Source: Romanomermis culicivorax (lineage: Eukaryota; Nematoda; Enoplea; Mermithida; Mermithidae). Taken from it: 64,000 nucleotides of DNA. The notes under the pieces are model-generated. The model was not told the DNA's origin. It did not search any database and saw only the letters and a list, made by a program, of their open reading frames with translations. The stretch spans positions 315,001-379,000 of the forward strand of contig CAWUHX010000157.1 in assembly GCA_963922205.1 (NCBI GenBank). Direction: 5' to 3'. Positions 55,661 to 64,000 of this stretch are shown here, piece by piece; the stretch's first letter is position 1; every line of letters starts with the position of its first letter. The position numbers and the translations under genes are program-made.

Positions 55661-55675
55661 TTTCCCTCCTTCCGG
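55661..55675 (-). promoter_or_regulatory. polypurine tract
   Basis: The minus strand reads CCGGAAGGAGGGAAA directly before the LTR start TGTAACATAC. This position and composition are those of the primer for plus-strand DNA synthesis. Confidence 0.7.
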
Positions 55676-55691
55676 AGTTGAACGTCCTAGT

Positions 55692-58600
55692 TCAAGGCTT
55701 TCGAGGGTGAGGAGGGGTGGGGGCTGTTTCGATATGTGCTTTCCGAGGGTAGAAAGGGGTTGTCTCATTGACATGTACCGTAAATGTAATATTCTTATGG
55801 GGGTGTTTGAGTGTAACGTTGGGGTACATGAAATTTGTAACTGTATAGGGCCCGTTTTGGCGAGGGAGGAATTTGGGAGTCAGCCCTTGTTTACATGAAT
55901 GATTTTTGTAGAGAATAAGATCACCTGCCTTGTAAGGTATGTTCTGAGCATGCTTGTTATACTGACTGGTATAGTGGTCTTGGGCTTTTTGTAAGCTTTT
56001 CTGCATGGTTGAGAGTGCTTCTGTAAAATGCCATTTTACACGAAGGGCGTAATCGTCTAAATCAACCATGTAGGATGTGGGGAAAAAATTTAAGGCTGCG
56101 TCTGACGTCAGATTAGCTTGCCTACCGTGGAGTAATTCAAATGGGGGATACGATGTGCTATCATTTTTATGAATGTTGATCGAAAAAACGGCATAGGGCA
56201 GATAAGTATCCCAATTAGTGTGATTTGAATTGATGTAAATGCGGATACGGGTGGCTAGGGTTTGGTTGCAACGCTCAACTTCCCCATTGGCAATGGGACA
56301 ATATGGGGTGGTATGAATTTTCTGAGTATTGCATAAACTAGTGATCCGTGAGAAGTGGTCGGATACAAAATGGGAGCCACGATCACAATGGATGATTTTT
56401 GGGGACCCATGCCGGCAAACAATTTTGGTTACGAATAGCTTGGCAATAGTGGCTGCAGTGATGTCAGGGGTCGGGAATGCCTCTACATACTTTGTGAAAT
56501 AATCCATGAAAACAACAATGAATCGGTTGCCGTCTTCAGTGAGGGGTAACGGTCCCATACAATCAACACCAACTTTATCAAATGGGCCAGTCGGCTGAAT
56601 TGGTACCAAATTCGCATGCACTTTGTGCCGGAGGGCTTTCTGTGTCTGGCATGGGTGGCAAGTTTTGCAGTAACGTTTGATATCACGGCTCATTTGGGGC
56701 CAAAAATATTTTTGTCTGAGCAAGTGTAGAGTTTTCCGGGCTGCGAAGTGACCTGTGAATTTGCTGTCATGATGGGAGGCAATGAGATGCTGGACTTGTG
56801 ACTTGGGGATGTATAGTTTTGCTTGTTTGTCGATTATACGGAAGAGGATGTTTTGATGCACTGCAAATTTGATCAGAGTAAGGGAGTGTTTTTGGGCGAT
56901 TTTTGCTAGAATACTTTTGACGGTTGGATCAGTGCGTTGGAGTTCGGCAAAATTTTTCTGTTGCTCTTCTTGTTCAGTTGCTTCAGCTTCCAGAACCGAA
57001 TTGATAGTGGATATTTCGGGGCGGGTTTCTAATTGCTCAACATCAATGGATTGCTTTGCTGTCTGTGAGGGGAATCGAGAAACAGCATCTGCGTTGCCGT
57101 TAGCAGTGCCTTTCTTAGGTCGAATGTCTAGCTGAATACTGGAGAAGGCAAATCCCCAACGGGCAATGGGAGGGGAGGGGTTTTCATTTTGTAAGACTGC
57201 CTGAACTGCTGTATGGTCAGTGTATACAATAACATGTTGCTGGAAGAGGTAGGGGTGGAAATACTTGACAAACTCTGCTACTGCAAGGGTTTCCAACTCA
57301 GTTATTGGGTAGTTGTGTTCTGCAGGTTTGAGTGTGGGGCTCCCAAAAGCAATGGGGCGATCCTGACCTTTACTATCGAGCTGACTAAGAATGGCCCCGA
57401 TTCTGAGTTTTGAGGCATCAGTTTGCAGTATAAAGGGTTTTGTGAAATCAGGATGCTGCAGTATTGGGGCATGAATGAGTAATTCTTTTAGCTTGGTGAA
57501 TGCGTTTTGCTGTTTGGGGCCCCAGGAGAATTCGGAATTCTTTTTGAGTAGCAATGTGAGTGGGCTAGAAACTTGGGAGCAATTTGGGATGAATCTGCGA
57601 TAATATGAGGGTAGGCCAAGGAATGACTTGACTTCTTTTGAACTTTTGGGTGTGGGTATGTCACAGATGGCCTGTACCTTATATGGATCTGGTGAAATGC
57701 CTTGTTGAGAAATGACGTGGCCTAAGTATTGGACTTGGGGCTGGCAGAATTTGCATTTTTGTATGTTTAGTTTAAGGCCTGCTTGTGAGAATCGGGCAAG
57801 AATAGTGTCTAAATGTTCCAGCATTTGGGCATGGGAGTCTGCCAATAACAAAACATCGTCGAGATATACAAGGCATGTGTTCCATTGCAAACCCGAAAGA
57901 ATAACATCCATTAACCTTTGGAATGTGGCTGGAGCATTGGTGAGACCGAAGGGGAGGTAATTGAATTGATACTGGGCGGCTGAGCAATTAAAGACTGTTT
58001 TTTCTCTGTATGCTTGTGCTATGGGGATGGAATAATATGCATTGGATTGGTCAAGGGATGTAAAATATTTCATTCCATGGAGGGTGTCTAGAATTTCGTC
58101 TATACGGGGCAAGGGGTAGGTGTCTTTTTTGGTTACTTTGTTGAGCCCTCGAAAATCAATGCATAAACGATGGCCTCCATCTTTTTTGGGGACTAAAACT
58201 GTGTTGGTACACCATGGAGAATTGCTCTGGCTTATGACACCTACTGCTGGGAGTTGCTCAACTTCTGCTTGTATGATTTGCTTTTCTTTTGGGGAAGTCC
58301 AATAAAGTTGTCTACGTATGGGCTGGGAGCCATTGGTGTCAATTGTATGTGAAACAAGGGTGGTTCTACCTACGTGCATTTTGGATTTAGCATATAATGT
58401 AGGATACTTTGAGAGGGCGCGTAGGAGTTGCGTTTTCTCGGTTTCTGTGAGGTCACTGGAATTTAAATTAACATTTTCTTTTAACCATGTGAATGTATCA
58501 AAATGGTTGGGCTGGTTTTGCGTGGAGGAGGTTACATTAGTGGGAGCATTTTGTTTTGGGATGTAACAGGAGACTGTACCAATGTGTTGTATTTGAAAAG

Positions 58601-58721
58601 TTGGATTGATCTTTTGGGGCGGCTCTAGCCGATTCTTGCCTCCTTGATCCGTCAGGTCGGAGGAAGGGTGTAAAATCGGCAAGGGGAATTGATGTGCAGG
58701 AGAGATAGCCAGGGATGGACC
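55692..58721 (-). CDS. Ty3/gypsy pol: reverse transcriptase, RNase H, integrase
   Basis: One uninterrupted frame of about 1,009 codons; the first in-frame ATG is well inside, so expression relies on fusion to gag. Residues counted from 58,682: RT about 130-400, with CIDFRGLNKVTKKDTYPLP, GLTNAPATFQRLM and the catalytic YLDD box. RNase H about 410-540 with TDAS, ELETLA and YTDH acidic residues. Integrase about 610-900 with an HHCC finger (ASHHDSKFTGH...CKTCHPC) and the D-D-E core (DCMGPLP; HCDRGSHF; NGEVERCNQ). The C-terminus is basic, without a clear chromodomain. There is no stop or frameshift in 3 kb, so this copy is recent or still active. Protease is not in this frame; it lies in the upstream gag-protease frame 2.4 kb away. 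Confidence 0.92.
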   Translation of the reverse strand, partial: GPSLAISPAHQFPLPILHPSSDLTDQGGKNRLEPPQKINPTFQIQHIGTVSCYIPKQNAPTNVTSSTQNQPNHFDTFTWLKENVNLNSSDLTETEKTQLLRALSKYPTLYAKSKMHVGRTTLVSHTIDTNGSQPIRRQLYWTSPKEKQIIQAEVEQLPAVGVISQSNSPWCTNTVLVPKKDGGHRLCIDFRGLNKVTKKDTYPLPRIDEILDTLHGMKYFTSLDQSNAYYSIPIAQAYREKTVFNCSAAQYQFNYLPFGLTNAPATFQRLMDVILSGLQWNTCLVYLDDVLLLADSHAQMLEHLDTILARFSQAGLKLNIQKCKFCQPQVQYLGHVISQQGISPDPYKVQAICDIPTPKSSKEVKSFLGLPSYYRRFIPNCSQVSSPLTLLLKKNSEFSWGPKQQNAFTKLKELLIHAPILQHPDFTKPFILQTDASKLRIGAILSQLDSKGQDRPIAFGSPTLKPAEHNYPITELETLAVAEFVKYFHPYLFQQHVIVYTDHTAVQAVLQNENPSPPIARWGFAFSSIQLDIRPKKGTANGNADAVSRFPSQTAKQSIDVEQLETRPEISTINSVLEAEATEQEEQQKNFAELQRTDPTVKSILAKIAQKHSLTLIKFAVHQNILFRIIDKQAKLYIPKSQVQHLIASHHDSKFTGHFAARKTLHLLRQKYFWPQMSRDIKRYCKTCHPCQTQKALRHKVHANLVPIQPTGPFDKVGVDCMGPLPLTEDGNRFIVVFMDYFTKYVEAFPTPDITAATIAKLFVTKIVCRHGSPKIIHCDRGSHFVSDHFSRITSLCNTQKIHTTPYCPIANGEVERCNQTLATRIRIYINSNHTNWDTYLPYAVFSINIHKNDSTSYPPFELLHGRQANLTSDAALNFFPTSYMVDLDDYALRVKWHFTEALSTMQKSLQKAQDHYTSQYNKHAQNIPYKAGDLILYKNHSCKQGLTPKFLPRQNGPYTVTNFMYPNVTLKHPHKNITFTVHVNETTPFYPRKAHIETAPTPPHPRKP

Positions 58722-59180
58722 TTAACGCCAGTGCTTCCCTGCGCCTGCCCTAAACCTCGGAATGACTCCTCACTCAGGGGCGAGAAGTCCAGTACAAGAT
58801 TACTACCTACCCAAGAAATGCCTGACTAAAACTAGTCAGACAAGGTAACACACTTTTTGACACAAATAAAACACTTTTCTAACTAAATATTTATTTATAC
58901 AACTTACCTAAAAATCGCTCCTTTCCAAAAGGTATGACGTCTTACCAATATAAAAGCAAGGCAAATAATGTACAGGCGAGAATGATAATTATAAAATGAG
59001 GCGAGACGCACGAGAATAATCCATAAAAAACACTAACTAATTTACAAAATTCGTCTTCTACAGTAACCGTCGCGCTGGGCCAGGTCGGGCATGGTCGGAT
59101 GTGTTGTACTTGAGGGCGTTTTTACAAATTGACAAATCTATTGGAAAATCGTGGAAAATCGGCGAAAACACACTACAACA
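58722..59180 (-). mobile_element. possible second LTR (nested element)
   Basis: On the minus strand, a purine tract at 59,181-59,193 is followed at once by TGTTGTAGTGTG, as at an LTR start. Within the next 460 bp are an AATAAA (in ATAAATAAATATTT) and a CTGACTAGTTTTAGTCAG hairpin. The downstream end is not defined by a clear CA or a target duplication. Unlike the LTR at 54,784, so a different family if real. Confidence 0.4.
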
Positions 59181-59193
59181 CCCCTCCCCCCTT
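59181..59193 (-). promoter_or_regulatory. second polypurine tract candidate
   Basis: The minus strand reads AAGGGGGGAGGGG immediately before TGTTGTAG. A polypurine tract inside what would otherwise be one element argues for a second, nested LTR retrotransposon ending here. Confidence 0.5.
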
Positions 59194-61134
59194 GCGGTAG
59201 ATCGCCTTAAGCGATCGTCAAGAAATAATGAAAGACGTGCAAGGGGAAGGGCTCCGCCACTTCAGGCCATCACCGGGGTAGCCGAACATGAAATCGGCAG
59301 TGCACAGTGGGGCCGACGGAGTTGTTGGGGTTGTTTGAGCCGATTTTGGGCGGCGCATAGGGTGAGACCTCCCGATGCGGTGCATAATTAGTGAGGCCGT
59401 AAATTCGGCAACACTGCGACCCATGTCGGCGTGAGGCCAGCCACTACCTTCGGGATTCGGAAAGCGAAGGTCCGACCAGTCCCGGAGAGGACGGAAAATA
59501 GCAAAAATGTTACATGGCAGGCAAAAAGGACAAACTATCGGCGGCAGCTTGCGGTAGAACATTCCAAGGCAGATGAGAAAGTTGTAGCAGGAAATCGGAC
59601 TGGCGATGAAAACCGAGCCGCGGTGCCACGGGAGTTAGACATCCGTAGCAAAGTCAGCCGAGTTATGCTGATCTGACGTTGTGAGGAAATCGAAAATGGA
59701 AAGCGGTAGAGCCAGCCAAGTTGAACATCGTAGTTGCATGCTGCGATCCGGCGGGGGTCCATCGAAGACAGTTGACGTTGGAGAAGATGATTGATACAAA
59801 ACAAACGAGCAAATGAAAGATATATACAAGAAAAGGGTGGGAAATACAAGTATACTATACAGTAAACAGATGAACAATTTTTGGGGCGATTTAAAGGCTA
59901 TATTTAGATAGTAAATTTGGACCAAGAATAAGAATAGTTTTTTTGAAATGAGAAGAAAATTTTTTGGGAAAAATAAACTGTGATCGGCTCCATGTTGCCG
60001 ATCTCTTCTTTTGTATTGGTGTCGAGTCAAATTTTGGGTTCGGAGTGGTGGTCAACTTCGCAAAGTGGCATTCAAGCAGCGGGAGATGCACGGTAAACTG
60101 GGATGCTTCAAATCAATGGTCGGAGTCCAAACTGTCATCGGTGAAAGGCGGCGGGAACAGTCAGCAAATAAGCTGAATGCTCGAGCCAGCTCCGCAGTCA
60201 TATACCAAAAATAGAGTGCATTTTGAAAATTTTAGAATAGTGGTGCGACACCATAGAAGGAGACTATGGGGCGGACTTCGCACTCACTAAGGGAATGAAA
60301 TCTGGATTTTTTGATTTGAGAAAGAAAAGAAAATTTTTTGATGGAAATAGATTGAAAAATTGCAAAAATGATATTCTCACTTAGGCGGCGGTAACATTGA
60401 GCACGAAATTCACCAAGACTGGGGCCGTCTTGCCATTTCCAAACATCCCACTTGAGCGAGGCGTCGAGAAGGAGGTCTACGGCACCAGTCGAGGCAGTGG
60501 CGAACCATGGCGTCGGAAGTTGCACGAGCTAGGCCATGGGCGAAAGTCGCGGCGGCTGACCACTGATCTTCCTGTTTGCGGCTATGGCGAGGATGAGTCG
60601 AGTGGGAACCCAAGGTTACTGGGCAAGTGAAAACATGCATATAGAAAGAAAGGGGGGAAAAAGAATGAAAATATGCATGCAAAAAGGAGAGAAAATCGTC
60701 CATAGTGGGCGTCGACGTGGTTGTGGTCGGGATCGGTAGACAATTTATGCAGCATAGTAGGATAGGATAGAATAAAAAATAATGAGGGGAAACAAGAAAG
60801 AAAAAAAAATCCAGGGGGTCATCCCAACCAAAAAGAGCTTGCACTCGGAAATCTGAAAAATATTACGACAAAGAAAAAAAATTAAAGAATTACACATAAC
60901 AGAGCCGACAACCAGGACTTGACCCACTTTCAGTGGTTCAAGATGCATGCCCTGTGTGGCGGTGTTAAAGTGTAACAAACTATAGAGCACCACACTGCCC
61001 CTGCAATTGGTTAAGACACCAATGGCAGTCAGTTGACACCACCAAAATGTATAGAGATGTGGAAAAATTGAGGACCAAAAACATGTGAAGAATTTGGGCA
61101 GTATGTACAAAATAATTACAAAAAAGATTGAAAC
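59194..61134 (-). other. non-coding stretch between gag-protease and the second polypurine tract
   Basis: About 1.9 kb without a supported protein frame. Frames of 60-145 codons on both strands have no recognised domains. A GTGAGT donor-like site overlaps the gag-protease stop and there is a TTTTTCAG near 60,855, but joining these gives an in-frame stop. It may be the long 3' non-coding region of a gag-protease-only element. Confidence 0.4.
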
Positions 61135-62799
61135 TCACCACTGATGCTGCTGGGGTGGCATGGTACATTGCGGCTGCGGCAATTGTTTGGCGTTAGGGTG
61201 AGGGGCATTTTCGGTAATTCGCAGCGGTAAGCGTTTGTTTCCAATTTCGATATATTCATCTTTGAAATTGAGCACGGCATTAATTTCCGGATGGGTGAGA
61301 AAGTCGGTGCCGATGGTGAGTTGATCTTGTGTATCATCGTCGAGGACAACACATTTGAGGGGGTAGTTGCCGAATTCGGATTCCATGTTTATGACGACGG
61401 GTCCATGAGCTTGGACGATGGCACTGTCAGCGACTCTGATCTGCCCCCAAACAGGCAGAGTCAGCGTTTTGTTGTCGAAGGCACGTTTCATAAGGCCAGA
61501 CGAGATGACGGAGCATTGAGCACCAGTGTCGATTAGAGCGTTCGTATTGATGCTGCCGATTTTGATAGGAATATGGAAGACCTTTGTTCGGGTATATTTT
61601 CTCAAAGCCTGGGTAGCTGATGGAACTTTGTTGACGTTGCAAATAGCGGAGCGAAAAACCCAAGGCAGTTGACCTTGAGGTTCCAGGGAATCCCAGCCAA
61701 CTATGCAAGGCGCGACGCTGGCGGCAACATTAGTAGTCTTCGGCGGATCAGCGACCATATTGACAGCAGGTGTAGATTGAGAGGAAGCGGCAGCACCCGA
61801 TGAGTGGGCCGTGGTATCGGCAGCACTCCTCGGAGGGGCTGGCAATCCATGGAAGTGTTGTTCAAGCGGCAATGGAGGGGCAGTAGGGTTGAAACGTGGC
61901 ATTACGGAGTGGCAATCATGATTGTAATAGCGTCGGCGATTGTGTCTCCATTCATCTGTTGTTCGAACATCGTTGTTGAAGACGCGATTGTTGAAATTGA
62001 CATTGGGATTGTTGTTGTAGGGCACCATTCGTCGATCGGGATTTTCGTTGTAGTTTCGGTACCGCTCGTTCATTTGTTTGAGCCAGATACAGTCCTCTGT
62101 ATTGTGAGTGGGCGTTTTATGGGCATCACACCACATACTAGAAAACTGGGATGGCGGAAACAAATTGCGGTCGTGGTTGGCTGGTCTATCGTATCCGTCA
62201 TGAGATCGGTTGCGGCTTCGGAATGTGTCACGATCTTGGCGTTCATAGTTGTCATTTCGTTTAGGGGGCATCGACAAGCGGGATATTCTTTCTTCTTGTT
62301 CGTCTATACGATCCATTATCTTTTGTAAAAGGATGACAGTTTTATCCATTGGAGAGCCGCTACTTAATTTGACATGGTTTCTATCAGATGTAGAAACCAT
62401 ATCATTTTCACAGCAATCCATAAGCTTATCACCACTACGATGGCGTTCAAAACGTCTAGTTGGTCGAGGCGAGGAAAGCGGGGTCACGGCTTCTGAAGCC
62501 ACCCGATTCACCTTAATCGGTTGGTCAACAGTGCCAATCTCCGCTTTTGTAGCATTGAGCATATTACGAGCTTTCGCGATAGCTGCGGCCAATTGTTGGA
62601 CATGTGTGAAATTTTCTGCTTCTTTACCAATAGTTATTTGATAGAAAAGTGGCATTTTAGTTAGAAAAATTTTAATGATTGTTTGGTGCCGAAAAATTTG
62701 ATCTTTATGTTGGTAAAGAAGTTGCACATAAGTCATTACCCGGCTTAGAAAAGTGGCAGGTTCTTCTCCAGCTTCAGGGGCAATCGCTGCTAATTCACG
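61135..62799 (-). CDS. Ty3/gypsy gag (capsid C-part, zinc-binding region) and aspartic protease
   Basis: Open for 555 codons after an in-frame TAA at 62,800-62,802. Gag-type helices come first ([41 protein letters not shown]). Then a basic, Arg/Asn-rich linker with a zinc-binding pattern C-x2-H-x4-H-x4-C in [14 protein letters not shown] replaces the usual CCHC knuckle. The protease has the active-site [12 protein letters not shown] and the flap-side LTIGTDFL. It ends in a Pro/Gln-rich tail. The frame differs from that of pol. Confidence 0.8.
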   Translation of the reverse strand, partial: RELAAIAPEAGEEPATFLSRVMTYVQLLYQHKDQIFRHQTIIKIFLTKMPLFYQITIGKEAENFTHVQQLAAAIAKARNMLNATKAEIGTVDQPIKVNRVASEAVTPLSSPRPTRRFERHRSGDKLMDCCENDMVSTSDRNHVKLSSGSPMDKTVILLQKIMDRIDEQEERISRLSMPPKRNDNYERQDRDTFRSRNRSHDGYDRPANHDRNLFPPSQFSSMWCDAHKTPTHNTEDCIWLKQMNERYRNYNENPDRRMVPYNNNPNVNFNNRVFNNDVRTTDEWRHNRRRYYNHDCHSVMPRFNPTAPPLPLEQHFHGLPAPPRSAADTTAHSSGAAASSQSTPAVNMVADPPKTTNVAASVAPCIVGWDSLEPQGQLPWVFRSAICNVNKVPSATQALRKYTRTKVFHIPIKIGSINTNALIDTGAQCSVISSGLMKRAFDNKTLTLPVWGQIRVADSAIVQAHGPVVINMESEFGNYPLKCVVLDDDTQDQLTIGTDFLTHPEINAVLNFKDEYIEIGNKRLPLRITENAPHPNAKQLPQPQCTMPPQQHQW

Positions 62800-63054
62800 T
62801 TAGAGCGTCATTTCGTTGCAATCCGGAGCAAGTTGGAACATGAGCAGATGCTTGGCTTCGTCATATTGATCAACATCTTGAATCATATCGCTGGGGGCAT
62901 CACGCGTGAGACGGCGGAGTGTACTCATCTTGATATGGTTGGATGCATCGTAGCCCAATTCGTTTTCGAGGCGGATGAAAAATCGCAAAAGTTGTTTGTT
63001 CTTTGTCGAAGCGTCAATAATGAGCGGGTGCATATTGTCAATGATTGTCTTTAT
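62800..63054 (-). CDS. gag segment between two in-frame stops
   Basis: Same reading frame as the segments on both sides. It is bounded by TGA (63,055-63,057) and TAA (62,800-62,802). Reads HPLIIDASTKNKQLLRFFIRL and KMSTLRRLTRDAPSDMIQD, the start of a Ty3-type capsid fold. Without readthrough or correction the stops would prevent a full-length gag. Confidence 0.6.
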   Translation of the reverse strand: MKTIIDNMHPLIIDASTKNKQLLRFFIRLENELGYDASNHIKMSTLRRLTRDAPSDMIQDVDQYDEAKHLLMFQLAPDCNEMTL

Positions 63055-64000
63055 TCAGCTATCATCTTCGCGGTGCGATGAACGTCTTGTTTCATGGCTC
63101 GGGTGGCTTTGATCATAATAGTCCTGAGGCGGATAGTCTGAAAAACCAAAAGAACGCGCCGGCGCAGGCAGTTGACGAGAAGCGGCTGCATGGCCAGCTT
63201 CATCATCTGCTAGCCTGGCTCTATTATAGTCAGAATTACGATTTTCATACACAGCTACAGGGGGCGCTATTAATTTCATACGTGGTTGCGGCTGTGAGCA
63301 GTCAAGAGCCGGCTCAATATCTCTATGGGAATCAGCAGTTATGTAAATCTTGCGCGCATCATCACAAGGAAACCTAGAATTGAGCGGTGGTGATCTGTGA
63401 ATCGGCGGGTCATCATGCGCTGGTGCTTTAGATTTTTTGGCAGCCATTACCTCTAATTTTTCAAGAAGCGCGGTCAAAACAGTGGTTTGCTGTTGTCTCA
63501 TTTGTTCAAGCTCACGCGCATATTTTGCATCAAGGGCACTTACTAGATCTCTTACTGTACCAACTACCTGGTCAATTGTTTGGGTCGTGGGAACATTGTT
63601 CATCAATTGCGTTGTTGCAATAGTCATTTGATCAAGCACATCTCTAGCCTGGCATCGAAAGTTTTCTAATTCAAGCGCACATGCGTAGGTAATACTGCCG
63701 ATAACTTGCTGATCGCAGGGTTGGCGTTGCAAATCGTTATCAGTAGTGAATTTCGGTTGTTGACAATTGCGGTTGGATGGGTTAGACGACGTGGCATGTG
63801 AAGGTGCTTGCTCAGCTGGTGTGCCAGCATCATGGGCTGTGTGGGACGCCGAACTTGTAGTTCGGCTCAGACCCGAAGATGCGGCTGAATTCATTGGCAG
63901 AGCTAGCAGTTGGGGCGCATCCATTGTTGACATCATCGCGACTTGCAGGAAGGAATCTTGGGAGCTGGCGCTCCTTGCTGACGTCAAAACATCTAGTGGT
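63055..64000 (-). CDS. gag N-terminal part, running off the window
   Basis: Open from the window edge (no stop up to 64,000) to TGA at 63,055. Ser/Ala/Gln-rich start, a predicted coiled coil (VVGTVRDLVSALDAKY, then ARELEQMRQQQTTVLTALLEKL) and a Pro/Arg/His-rich end. No known enzyme motif. The true start, primer site and 5' LTR lie outside the window. Confidence 0.6.
   Translation of the reverse strand, partial: PLDVLTSARSASSQDSFLQVAMMSTMDAPQLLALPMNSAASSGLSRTTSSASHTAHDAGTPAEQAPSHATSSNPSNRNCQQPKFTTDNDLQRQPCDQQVIGSITYACALELENFRCQARDVLDQMTIATTQLMNNVPTTQTIDQVVGTVRDLVSALDAKYARELEQMRQQQTTVLTALLEKLEVMAAKKSKAPAHDDPPIHRSPPLNSRFPCDDARKIYITADSHRDIEPALDCSQPQPRMKLIAPPVAVYENRNSDYNRARLADDEAGHAAASRQLPAPARSFGFSDYPPQDYYDQSHPSHETRRSSHREDDS

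Noticed and set aside
58722..61134. The 2.4-kb gap as a spliced intron of one retrotransposon (GTGAGT donor at the gag-protease stop)
   Set aside because: The best acceptor (TTTTTCAG near 60,855) creates an in-frame stop, and an acceptor next to pol gives the wrong phase; the polypurine tract at 59,181 is better explained by a separate LTR.

Overview
The window is AT-rich, intron-containing animal DNA, most probably from a nematode. The telomere-type repeat TTAGGC (the nematode telomere motif) occurs in three large internal arrays. The one cellular gene has introns bounded by GT(A/G)AG donors and mostly TTTTCAG/TTTNTAG acceptors. The gene is a SYG-2/nephrin/Sns-type adhesion receptor. No bacterial or viral genome organisation is seen.

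Positions 1-32,200 are a gene desert of tandem and mobile repeats. In order they hold: ~160-bp repeats (1-400); two mariner-type MITEs in inverted orientation (1,209-2,980); a higher-order GTGGCTGAAA satellite (4,600-7,450); a tandem mini-LTR element whose LTRs each carry a tRNA-like sequence (8,393-9,391); a foldback element (9,741-10,358); a MITE broken by a Penelope-like fragment (GIY-YIG domain plus hammerhead-like core, 12,315-13,322); a ~185-bp satellite (13,358-15,930) interrupted by smaller insertions; satellites dense in TGACGTCA and TCACGTGA palindromes (17,400-21,470); three TTAGGC arrays (20,517-21,060 minus sense; 24,572-24,775 and 27,005-27,860 plus sense); and a T-rich 42-bp minisatellite (28,920-30,640).

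Positions 32,224-53,754 are one plus-strand gene that I assembled from 26 coding exons. Every splice phase agrees and the total length is divisible by three (about 1,548 codons from the ATG at 32,245). The product has a signal peptide, nine Ig domains, one FN3 domain, one transmembrane helix and a ~400-residue tyrosine-containing tail. Its introns carry hAT-type elements with exact 8-bp target duplications, a Mutator-like element nested inside a G-run MITE, and several minisatellites.

Positions 54,784-64,000 hold Ty3/gypsy LTR retrotransposon sequence on the minus strand: a 3' LTR, a polypurine tract, an intact RT-RNase H-integrase frame, a 2.4-kb non-coding stretch with a second polypurine tract and probable LTR start, then a gag-protease frame with two in-frame stops that runs off the right edge. 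This is either one element with an insertion or a gag-protease-only element nested in a second element.

The most unusual item is the mini-LTR array: four ~185-bp LTRs and three ~87-bp internal segments in strict tandem, flanked by a 4-bp target duplication. Each LTR holds a tRNA-like sequence with consensus pol III A and B boxes.
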